From NCBI GenBank assembly GCA_964351595.1, contig CAYGOT010000006.1, positions 1 to 64,000 of the forward strand: a stretch of 64,000 nt of DNA, written 5' to 3'. Below the pieces are notes generated by a model. That model was not told the DNA's origin. It was given only the letters and a program-made list of their open reading frames with translations, and made no database searches. The translations under genes and the position numbers were made by a program. Every line of letters starts with the position of its first letter. Position 1 is the first letter of the stretch. The stretch comes from UBA6059 sp964351595. GTDB taxonomy: Bacteria > Bacteroidota > Bacteroidia > Cytophagales > Cyclobacteriaceae. Of this stretch, positions 26,899 to 34,411 are shown piece by piece.

Positions 26899-27953
26899 AG
26901 AAAATCCTGTTAGTCGAAGATAACGTAGAGATGCGTGAGAATACCGCAGAGATTCTGGAGCTATCCAACTATGAGGTGATCACTGCCGCCAATGGTAAGG
27001 AGGGAATAGAAGCGGCCAAAAAGGAATATCCGGATTTGATTATTTGCGATATCATGATGCCTGAGTTGGATGGGTATGGCGTGCTGCGTGTGTTGAGTAA
27101 ACTACCTAACACCGCTAATATTCCATTCATTTTCCTAACGGCAAAAACGGAGAAAGAAGACTTCCGAAAAGGCATGCGGATGGGTGCTGACGACTATCTC
27201 ACCAAGCCTTTCGACGATGTGGAGCTACTGGATGCGATCGAGCTAAGGCTGAAAAAGCATAGCATTGCGAAAAAGGAATTCAGTCCGGACTTGATTGGGT
27301 TGAATGAGTTTATTGATGATGCCCGAGGGCTCAATGAGCTTAATCAACTCTCGTCGGACCGAACTGTACGCCGATTTAAAAAGAAGGAAGTGATCTTCTA
27401 TGAAAGCAACCTTCCTCATGGCTTGTTCTTCATCAATTCTGGTAAGGTCAAAACATACAAGACTAACAATGAGGGCAAGGAATACATCACAGGCCTGTTC
27501 AAGGCAGGGGACTTTATCGGGTATATGGCGCTTCTAGAGGATACGAACTATACCGAGTCCGCCATGGCTATGGAAGAGTCCGAAATCTGTATGATCCCAA
27601 AGCAGGACTTCTTCAAACTGATCAATAGCAATCGAGATGTCTCGAATCGCTTCATCAAGATGATGTCCAACAACCTGATTGAGATTGAAGAGCGTCTACT
27701 TAAGCTGGCTTACAATTCGGTGAGAAAGAGAGTTGCGGAAGCCTTGATTTTTCTCAAAGACAAATTCGAGGAGGATAGTGATGGCAATTTCAACATCAGT
27801 ATCAGCCGGGAAGATCTCGCGAATATAGTGGGCACCTCGCCCGAGTCGGTCATTCGGACATTGTCGGATTTTAAGGAAGAGCACCTCATTGAAATCAAAG
27901 CAAGCAACATCACCTTGGTAGATGTTCCGAAGCTTGCCAATATGCGAAACTAG
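26895..27953 (+). CDS. Response regulator fused to a CRP/FNR-type DNA-binding module
   Basis: This is a 352-residue protein. A receiver domain (residues 1-120; Asp52 in ICDIMMPELDG, Lys in YLTKPFDD) is followed by a cyclic-nucleotide-binding-like beta-roll at about 150-260 (EVIFYESNLPHGLFFINSGKV). A CRP-type winged helix-turn-helix ends the protein (ISREDLANIVGTSPESVIRTL near residues 304-324). It joins in one chain what FixJ and FixK do separately. The nucleotide site lacks the arginine-serine pair typical of true cAMP binding as far as I can read it, so the roll may bind something else or nothing. It is the transcriptional output of the four-gene cluster and overlaps the converging yccF-like gene by 4 bases. 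Confidence 0.9.
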   Translation: MKKILLVEDNVEMRENTAEILELSNYEVITAANGKEGIEAAKKEYPDLIICDIMMPELDGYGVLRVLSKLPNTANIPFIFLTAKTEKEDFRKGMRMGADDYLTKPFDDVELLDAIELRLKKHSIAKKEFSPDLIGLNEFIDDARGLNELNQLSSDRTVRRFKKKEVIFYESNLPHGLFFINSGKVKTYKTNNEGKEYITGLFKAGDFIGYMALLEDTNYTESAMAMEESEICMIPKQDFFKLINSNRDVSNRFIKMMSNNLIEIEERLLKLAYNSVRKRVAEALIFLKDKFEEDSDGNFNISISREDLANIVGTSPESVIRTLSDFKEEHLIEIKASNITLVDVPKLANMRN

Positions 27954-28324
27954 AGACTGGCTTTTACGTGCCTGCCAAATGGTACCAGAGCCAGGTTGGC
28001 CATTTTCAGATGCTGTATCGCGAAGGGTATCCCAATGATCGTGATACCGAATATCAGCGCAAGCACAAGGTGAATGATCGCCAACTCGATCCCCGCGAAT
28101 AGGATCCAGATAATGTTGAGTATCAAGCTCAATATCCCACTGCCAGTATCCGTCGACACCTCATTGCCGAATGGCGCCAGGGCAAACCCGGCCAACTTGA
28201 GCGTCTGAATGCCAAAGGGTATCCCTATGATTGTGATAATAAGAATGAAACTGCCGAACAGGTAGAAAAGTGCGGTGAGAAACCCGCCGAGGAAAAACCA
28301 CAGGATATTGCCGATAGAGCTCAT
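27950..28324 (-). CDS. YccF domain-containing inner membrane protein
   Basis: This 124-residue membrane protein has two copies of the YccF unit: IGNILWFFLGG... IGIPFGIQTLKLAGFALAPFG in the first half, and a matching NIIWILFAG... IGIPFAIQHLKMANLALVPFG in the second. The two TIIGIPF repeats and paired hydrophobic helices are diagnostic. The function of the family is not established. It converges on the receiver-CRP gene with a 4-base overlap of coding ends and no terminator between them. Confidence 0.88.
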   Translation of the reverse strand: MSSIGNILWFFLGGFLTALFYLFGSFILIITIIGIPFGIQTLKLAGFALAPFGNEVSTDTGSGILSLILNIIWILFAGIELAIIHLVLALIFGITIIGIPFAIQHLKMANLALVPFGRHVKASL

Positions 28325-28382
28325 AAAGTAGACTGTTGAAGTAATTACACTACCGATACTTACGTATGCCTATCGGAAAAGA

Positions 28383-29429
28383 TCAGAAATCTAATCGAAC
28401 TGTTCGATTAGAAACAGCTTGACCAGGCCCGATACCGCCTGCAATGATCATCGAATTTTCATCCATCTGTGCTGCACCTCTCAAGTCCATCACTTTGAGC
28501 GCAACATCTTGCTCTACCCATGAATCTGACGAGGGATCAAAAAGCCGTACTGTTTCCAAGGGATCGACAGGATTTCCGACGTATGCTACCCCATTGTAAT
28601 TGTAGGATTGTGCTGCTCCGCCAATCCAGACGGGCTGATTATTGATGACGCCAACACCAGGACGGTAGAGTCTGGCTTTTTCATTTTCCGAGGAGGACCA
28701 TGCTACCTGAGTTGGATGGTCAGGGTTGATCGACCCATTTCTGAGAAAGGGCTGCAATGGAAAGTTTCCATCTTGGCGATTGCCCGCACCGCCGGCAAAA
28801 TAAATTTGATCATCGATACATACACCTGTTGAGCCAAAAACTGAAAACTCGGGCGTCAGCGGGAGGTCATTCCCCATTTGCCATTGATTGCTGGCAGGAT
28901 CGAAAATCTGTACTTTATTGATATTGAGACTGTCACTCCACCCACTGATGACATAGATGAGCTTGTCTTTCCAAACCACCTGCACCTGATCGTCGATAGG
29001 GATCGGTATGTTAGCCGCATCTGGAAGAAATCGATCCATGGCAGGGTCATAGACATGAACTTTAGCCGAAGACTTTTCATGACCATCCGGAAAAACGTGG
29101 TACCCACCGACAATGTAGATTTTGCCGTTGACAGTGGAGGCAGCTGCAGCAATCTTACCCATGGTATCTGGCAGAGAGGCAACTTCACTCCAGATATTGG
29201 CTGCTACATCGTACTTGAAAGACCTTAGCGTAATTTCCTGATGCGTTTTCCCAGCACCCAGCCCACCAAACGTATAGACATAGTCTTGGCCGTCAACCCC
29301 TACCGCTGCAATCGCATGATTGGTAACCGCTATTGGCATAAGGGCGAGCTCGGTGATTTGGATTTCCGTCGAACAGGCTGTCGCTAATATACCAGTGAAT
29401 AGAAAAATGAAAGACTTAGAGTTCAACAT
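28383..29429 (-). CDS. Kelch-repeat lipoprotein
   Basis: This 348-residue lipoprotein has a signal peptide and lipobox ATAC (Cys19). The mature protein is a six-bladed Kelch-type beta-propeller; blade signatures with Gly-Gly include YVYTFGGLG, KIYIVGGYH, LIYVISGWS, QIYFAGGAG, PVWIGGAAQ and SMIIAGGIG. Kelch lipoproteins of this type sometimes act on N-acetylneuraminate (mutarotase), but no sialic-acid genes are nearby, so I do not assign that role. It is apparently a single gene. Confidence 0.85.
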   Translation of the reverse strand: MLNSKSFIFLFTGILATACSTEIQITELALMPIAVTNHAIAAVGVDGQDYVYTFGGLGAGKTHQEITLRSFKYDVAANIWSEVASLPDTMGKIAAAASTVNGKIYIVGGYHVFPDGHEKSSAKVHVYDPAMDRFLPDAANIPIPIDDQVQVVWKDKLIYVISGWSDSLNINKVQIFDPASNQWQMGNDLPLTPEFSVFGSTGVCIDDQIYFAGGAGNRQDGNFPLQPFLRNGSINPDHPTQVAWSSSENEKARLYRPGVGVINNQPVWIGGAAQSYNYNGVAYVGNPVDPLETVRLFDPSSDSWVEQDVALKVMDLRGAAQMDENSMIIAGGIGPGQAVSNRTVRLDF

Positions 29430-29487
29430 ATTCTTATGTGGAGTGGAGCTTTACCGTAACGGCACTGTACACACTACGCGCATACAG

Positions 29488-29507
29488 ATTCCCGCCTGCG
29501 CGGGAAT
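29488..29507. repeat. REP-like GC-rich hairpin
   Basis: ATTCCCGC and GCGGGAAT form a perfect 8-bp stem around CTGC, followed by GACGA. This is the form of the short palindromic repeats scattered in intergenic regions of many genomes. It has no T tract, so it is not a typical terminator, although it lies between the kelch gene start and the ridA end. Confidence 0.6.
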
Positions 29508-29585
29508 GACGAGGGTAAATTTGTGATGAACAACAAGGGATTCTTTTGGCCGGCAAGCTTTTATCTCACCACTTTGAGCTTTCAA

Positions 29586-30140
29586 CTAATCTTCGACTTC
29601 TACGATCGCTTCGATCTCTACAGCTATTCCGCTAGGCAGTGACCCCATGCCTACTGCCGCTCTCGCATGCTTGCCCTTCTCACCAAACACCTCTACCATG
29701 AGGTCGGAGAAGCCATTGATTACTGCGGGCTGTTGCACAAAATCCGGTGTGGAGTTGACCATGCCAAGTACTTTCACGATACGCTTCACTTTATTGAGAT
29801 CGCCGAGTTCTGCCTTGAGCACTGACAACTGTGCGATAGCGACGAGACGGGCGGCTTCATAGCCTTCCTCAACAGTCAGATCCCCGCCGAGCTTACCGGT
29901 CACATAGGTGCCATCTGCTCTGCTAGGTCCTTTTCCCGCCAGGAAAATCAGATTGCCTGTGCGCACGGCATTGACATAGTTGGCCATCGGCGGAGGTGTT
30001 TCGCGCAGCTCGATTCCAAGTTCTTTGAGCTTCGCCTCCACATCTGTGCCTCCCGTCCGCGCTTTCAGGACAGGGGTATTTTCTTTAGGAGGAGCACTGC
30101 ACGCTACCGCGAACACGAGTAAAATGAATAGATTTTTCAT
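29586..30140 (-). CDS. RidA-family lipoprotein
   Basis: This is a 184-residue protein with a lipobox (AVAC, Cys14) and a YjgF/RidA fold at about residues 45-182 (ANYVNAVRTGNLIFLAGKG, then LPSGIAVEIEAIVEV). Cytoplasmic RidA deaminates reactive enamine/imine intermediates. A secreted, lipid-anchored version must do something else or act on outside metabolites. The conserved Arg of the RidA active site seems to be represented by the RAAVGMGSLP segment. It starts 14 bases after the stop of the M14 carboxypeptidase gene, so the two are probably cotranscribed. Confidence 0.85.
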   Translation of the reverse strand: MKNLFILLVFAVACSAPPKENTPVLKARTGGTDVEAKLKELGIELRETPPPMANYVNAVRTGNLIFLAGKGPSRADGTYVTGKLGGDLTVEEGYEAARLVAIAQLSVLKAELGDLNKVKRIVKVLGMVNSTPDFVQQPAVINGFSDLMVEVFGEKGKHARAAVGMGSLPSGIAVEIEAIVEVED

Positions 30141-30154
30141 AGTCTTGTTTGGTT

Positions 30155-32680
30155 TTATTGGCCGACAAAAAAGACGGCATTACAAAATAGCAACTTCCCG
30201 TCATACCAGAAAGCCCGGAAGAGCGGGTTGTCCACCATATATACGATTTGACCTTTCCCAACTGATTCCGTGCCAAAGACCATTGAGTTGGTAGCGGCTC
30301 TTTTGACATACTGCCCGGCAAAGCCCGCCATGTGATCGTCGCTGCTATCGATGATACCCACATTCCAGCCTTTATCGAGATAGCCGAATCGGTGATTGTC
30401 TGTCTTGAGTGAAAAATAGTTGTCGCCGTACCCGAATGCCAGCGGGTGTGTATTGTCAAGCGTGACACGGAAGATTGCCCCAGGCACGATCTCCTTTGCT
30501 CTTTCTCTTTCTCGGTTTCCATACTTGAGGGTCTGGCGCTTTTCGGAGATTTCAGCCTTCATCTTGTCGAGCTCGTTTTTTTCCTCATCATTGCCATGTC
30601 CGCTGAGCGAGGTAAACTCTGTTCCCTGCAGTGTTTTCACTGCATCTTGCACAGCGATAAGCTTGCCTCCATTCTCCACCCATGTCTGGATCTTCTTCCA
30701 GCCCCTATCACCGATGGTGCCATAGTCACCACTTTGCAGGATCAGTACATCGTAGGGGCTGAGATCAACGCCTCCGAAGTAGTGGGTGCCGAGCACAGTC
30801 ACGGGGTATCCCAACTGTTGTTCGAAGAAATGCCAGGTGGCCCCAAAGTCGAGGGAACTTGATCCATCTCCACCGAGGAGTGCCACTTTCGGTTTGTTGA
30901 GGTAGGCGATATCGCTAGAGCCAAGGTCTGGCCCGGCATCTGCAAAACCAGTTTGAATGATGAAGAGCCGCCGCTGATGCTCGTTAGCCAAATCCACCAC
31001 CAGATCTTCAAACCCACTGCCGAGATGTGCATTGTCTCTTTTTGCTACTACTACCGTTCCAGGATTGTAGCGCTTACCAGAATAGGTAAAAGGCTGCTCC
31101 GAGAAACGCGTTTTTACATCTGCTTTAAGTAGCGCGGAAAGCAGGCGCGCATCTTTTAGATTCTTCCATTCCAGAAGAAATGCATAGGCATTATCCGGAG
31201 CTCCGTTTGCCTCGAAACTCGCCGCATCATCACTAGTGGTTACCGTCAACCTTGTCTTGGTGGCGTATGCCTCCAGACCAAAAGCATAAGGAATGGACCA
31301 GGCAGTGATATCATAGGTCAGCGAATCTTCAACCATCGTTTGCGGTTCCATCAATATCTGCGTGAGTACTGACTTTGGCTGGTAAGCACTGATGACAATA
31401 TCCTCCTGGTCTATGGAGAAGTTTTGGTTTGACTTAGTCGAATATCGGTAGCCCGAAAGGCCTTTTGAAGAGGGGCTTGTGCCATACTGGATGCCCTGGA
31501 TATCCAGCCAATTTTTCAAGTCCTCTGTCCTGGTGGGATCATCACCCGCCTTGATAACAAAGCTTTTGTAGTTTCCGGTAGGCTTGTTCAATCCATTGTC
31601 ATAAAACTTCTTGAACTCGGAAAGCATCTGGTCGCGATTAGCCACTGCTGTTTCCACGGTGGATATTCCGGTAGTGTAGTGATGAGCAATCCGATCTTTT
31701 AGTGTGAGGGTATCGCCCTCCTGAGTGATCACCCCAAGGCCAGCCCGTCCAGAGCCTCCCTGCTCGTAGGTCATCCCAATCGCGCCGCTGTAGGTAGGGT
31801 AGGTATCACCATAGCTCGGATATAGCAAATCAAAGCGCTGCTTGGTGAAGTAGAACCAGTTTTCCTGATCAAAATACTTTGCATGGTTTTTCCCGATGGT
31901 GACCTGGAAGTCTCTTTGCCATTGGGTAATCAATTCATGGTAGGGTCTTGCTGCAGGTGCGAAGTAGTAGGGGTTATTGACACCTTGCTCATGGAAGTCG
32001 ACATGAACTTGCGGTAGCCACTTGTTGTATTGCTTGATTCGATGCTGGCTTTCGATTTGTGACTGCCACGCCCAGTCACGATTAAGGTCAAACAAGTAAT
32101 GATTCGCTCTACCTCTTGGCCAGACTTCATTGAGCTCCATGGCTTGGGGGTCAGGGTTGTAGGGCTGATTACCATATTGCCAATAGTAGTTGACGTAGCG
32201 TTCGCGACCATCGGGATTGATACATGGGTCGATCATAACGACAGCATTTTCGAGCCACTCCTTTCGGTTGGTCAGCAGTTCGTAGATAGTAGCCATGGAA
32301 GCCTCGGTAGAGACCGACTCATTACCATGAACATTGTAGCTCAGCCAGATGATCGGAATGTTCGTGGTTGGCTCTCCATCCAACAGGCCGGCCCGTTTCA
32401 GGTTGTCCTCTCTGATGGTTTCAATATTCTGCATATTCTCCGCAGAGGAGAGCACCGCCAGCAGCAATGGACGATCTTCATACGTACGACCATACTCCAT
32501 GAGCTGGATATGAGGAACCTGCTCCGCGACGTGGTTGTAATAATCTACCATCTGGTGATGACGGGTAAACTGATCTCCCAACGCATAGCCGTGAAAGGCC
32601 TCAGGGCTTTGAAGTTGGGCAAAGATGGACGGGTTGTAAACCGCCATCAGAATGAAGATAAGTAGTATGCTTCTTTTCAT
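30155..32680 (-). CDS. Secreted M14 family zinc carboxypeptidase
   Basis: This is a zinc metallopeptidase of the M14 family, exported by a signal peptide (MKRSILLIFILMAV, cleavage likely after IFAQ). I take the ATG at 32680, which places Lys-Arg at the very N-terminus; a longer frame to 32728 would bury the signal peptide. The protein is 841 residues. Zinc ligands are His and Glu in YNVHGNES near residue 115 and His in VHVDFHEQG near 230, and the substrate-binding PDGRERYVNYYW block is present. The C-terminal part has a glutamine-amidotransferase-like fold (LSPYDVLILQSGDYG) common in large bacterial M14 proteins. A TGCAA-N5-TTGC(T) palindrome at 32815-32829 lies 134 bases upstream. Confidence 0.88.
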   Translation of the reverse strand: MKRSILLIFILMAVYNPSIFAQLQSPEAFHGYALGDQFTRHHQMVDYYNHVAEQVPHIQLMEYGRTYEDRPLLLAVLSSAENMQNIETIREDNLKRAGLLDGEPTTNIPIIWLSYNVHGNESVSTEASMATIYELLTNRKEWLENAVVMIDPCINPDGRERYVNYYWQYGNQPYNPDPQAMELNEVWPRGRANHYLFDLNRDWAWQSQIESQHRIKQYNKWLPQVHVDFHEQGVNNPYYFAPAARPYHELITQWQRDFQVTIGKNHAKYFDQENWFYFTKQRFDLLYPSYGDTYPTYSGAIGMTYEQGGSGRAGLGVITQEGDTLTLKDRIAHHYTTGISTVETAVANRDQMLSEFKKFYDNGLNKPTGNYKSFVIKAGDDPTRTEDLKNWLDIQGIQYGTSPSSKGLSGYRYSTKSNQNFSIDQEDIVISAYQPKSVLTQILMEPQTMVEDSLTYDITAWSIPYAFGLEAYATKTRLTVTTSDDAASFEANGAPDNAYAFLLEWKNLKDARLLSALLKADVKTRFSEQPFTYSGKRYNPGTVVVAKRDNAHLGSGFEDLVVDLANEHQRRLFIIQTGFADAGPDLGSSDIAYLNKPKVALLGGDGSSSLDFGATWHFFEQQLGYPVTVLGTHYFGGVDLSPYDVLILQSGDYGTIGDRGWKKIQTWVENGGKLIAVQDAVKTLQGTEFTSLSGHGNDEEKNELDKMKAEISEKRQTLKYGNRERERAKEIVPGAIFRVTLDNTHPLAFGYGDNYFSLKTDNHRFGYLDKGWNVGIIDSSDDHMAGFAGQYVKRAATNSMVFGTESVGKGQIVYMVDNPLFRAFWYDGKLLFCNAVFFVGQ

Positions 32681-32814
32681 GTTCATGAGTTTGAGGGCAG
32701 AGTTAAGGTAAATCTCCAGCATAGTCAACAGATATTTTTTGAGTGTTTGAGAGGTGGGAAACCACCATTGGCCTTGCTAAGAAGACCGTTGGGCAACAAA
32801 TGAGGGCCAACATC

Positions 32815-32829
32815 TGCAACATTGTTGCT
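32815..32829. promoter_or_regulatory. Metal-regulon palindrome, copy 1 (one mismatch)
   Basis: TGCAACATTGTTGCT matches the TGCAA-N5-TTGCA pattern of the three other copies except for its last base; its core GCAAC-ATT-GTTGC is a perfect palindrome. It lies in the gap between the CDF exporter gene and the zinc carboxypeptidase gene and could control the latter. Confidence 0.5.
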
Positions 32830-32928
32830 TAATGGACTAATTATGACTGAAGCTTCTTCAGGTCAAGCTCTCTCGGAACGTTGAGACGTTCATGCAAATG
32901 AGTAGTAAGTGCGTTTTATTAAGGAAAC

Positions 32929-33798
32929 TTAACAATCCTCCAATTCACACTTCTCATCCTGACCTTCAAACTCTATCGTAATGTGATTAATGGATTCATC
33001 CTTGAGTTGTGATCGTACTTTCTCCTTGAGTTTGGCCTGTTTTGAAAGCTTATAGTCTTGGTCTAACTGTAGGTGAATCGTAAGGATATTGTATTCTCCA
33101 TCCATTGACCAAACGTGATTGTCATGCACATCTGTTATCTCAGAAATGTCTTTCAGTTTCTCTTTGATATCCTCCAGAGAGACCTCCTCGGGGATACCCT
33201 GCAGGATTACCAACATGCTTTTACGTAGGTTCTTATATACATTGTACAGTACAAAAAGGGAAATTAGAACGGAGAGTAGTGGGTCTATAAATGGAGCATC
33301 GGTATACATCATAATGATACTCCCAATCAAAACAGCCACCCACCCTAATACATCTTCCAAAAGATGAAGTGAAACAACCTTTTCATTCAGAGATTCTCCT
33401 TTTCTGAGTTTCAAAACAGCAGCTCCATTGACCACTATTCCTAAAATAGCGAGATAGAGCATCCCTTGAACGTTGGTTTCTCCAGGATTGAAAAGTTCCG
33501 GAATTGCTTTAGTGAGTATGAATATGGATCCGGCAACTAAAACGATAGAATTGATGATAGCACCTAACAGTGAAAACCGCTTGTACCCATAAGAAAACTT
33601 CTTTGTTCTACCTTTCTTGGAGAGCTTTTGAAAGTACCACGAAAGTCCCAAACTAAGGCTGTCTCCCAGATCATGCAGCGCATCAGACAAGATGGCCAAA
33701 CTATTGGTGTAGAGGCCACCAATGACTTCAACAATGGTGAAGCTCAGGTTGAGGAAGAAGGCAACTTTTACATTGCCTTCAGAATGATTATGTCCCAT
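32929..33798 (-). CDS. Cation diffusion facilitator (CDF) family metal exporter, copy 1
   Basis: This 289-residue inner-membrane proton-driven exporter of Zn/Cd/Co-type ions has six transmembrane helices. Metal-site residues are in helix 2 (SDALHDLGDS) and helix 5 (LLEDVLGWV). The C-terminal cytoplasmic ferredoxin-like domain (ITDVHDNHVWSMDGEYN) ends with a Cys-bearing tail (EKCELEDC). The N-terminus has MGHNHSEG, a short metal-binding stretch. It is the last gene of the minus-strand metal operon, 12 bases after the methyltransferase-like gene. A second CDF gene at 42534-43415 is very similar over the full length, so one is a duplicate or a transferred copy. Confidence 0.93.
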   Translation of the reverse strand: MGHNHSEGNVKVAFFLNLSFTIVEVIGGLYTNSLAILSDALHDLGDSLSLGLSWYFQKLSKKGRTKKFSYGYKRFSLLGAIINSIVLVAGSIFILTKAIPELFNPGETNVQGMLYLAILGIVVNGAAVLKLRKGESLNEKVVSLHLLEDVLGWVAVLIGSIIMMYTDAPFIDPLLSVLISLFVLYNVYKNLRKSMLVILQGIPEEVSLEDIKEKLKDISEITDVHDNHVWSMDGEYNILTIHLQLDQDYKLSKQAKLKEKVRSQLKDESINHITIEFEGQDEKCELEDC

Positions 33799-33810
33799 GT
33801 TAGTTCTTCT

Positions 33811-34407
33811 TTACAGCCATCTTAGGACTTTAGATTTGTAATCAAGGTCCTGTCCTTGAACAGCTTCCAAATATTCTTCTTCAAGCCGAACTTGCATCTG
33901 AATAGTCACAAACGTCACTATAAGAATAGAGAAACTAAGGATGTTTGGAATAATCAGAAACGTTCCTAAATAGGAAATGAGAACTCCTAGGAAAATAGGA
34001 TTTCGAGAATATTTGAACAACCCATTACTAATTAATTCGGTCGTCTCATTGTAGTCAATACCAATCCTCCATGAACTGGACATTTGATATTGGGCAATGC
34101 TCGTCCAGAGAAAGGAAATGATGAGAAGAACTAGTCCGGTTATTTGTAATCCTTCAAACTCCAAATAGTCAATCGGCATCAAGTATTGATACCAGTTGGG
34201 AAAGAAAGAGTAGTAACCTATAGATATCCAAGTGAATAATACCATCACTTTATACACCCTTCCAATATAGTCATGGGCTTTTTCGGTATTGCCGAAAACA
34301 AAGGGGTTTACTCCAGTCTGTTTCCATAGAATAACGGACCTGAGAACAAATACCAATAGCAGATAAAGTAATGTCGCAATGGGCAGAAATATTTGGTAAA
34401 AATTCAT
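33811..34407 (-). CDS. Isoprenylcysteine carboxyl methyltransferase (ICMT)-like membrane protein
   Basis: This is a 198-residue protein with about five transmembrane helices. The C-terminal half carries the ICMT/PEMT-type signature: SWRIGIDYNETTELISNG, then LFKYSRNPIFLGVLISYLG, and EEEYLEAV near the end. The GxRNPxxxG-like motif supports SAM-dependent methylation. In bacteria such proteins are often found beside metal-resistance genes, but a substrate is not established. It lies 4 bases after the TonB receptor stop and 12 before the CDF gene. Confidence 0.8.
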   Translation of the reverse strand: MNFYQIFLPIATLLYLLLVFVLRSVILWKQTGVNPFVFGNTEKAHDYIGRVYKVMVLFTWISIGYYSFFPNWYQYLMPIDYLEFEGLQITGLVLLIISFLWTSIAQYQMSSSWRIGIDYNETTELISNGLFKYSRNPIFLGVLISYLGTFLIIPNILSFSILIVTFVTIQMQVRLEEEYLEAVQGQDLDYKSKVLRWL

Positions 34408-34411
34408 GCTT

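Noticed and set aside
32099..32665. Plus-strand 188-codon frame opposite the M14 carboxypeptidase
   Set aside because: Zinc-ligand motifs of the peptidase are on the minus strand, and the antisense frame ends in low-complexity residues.
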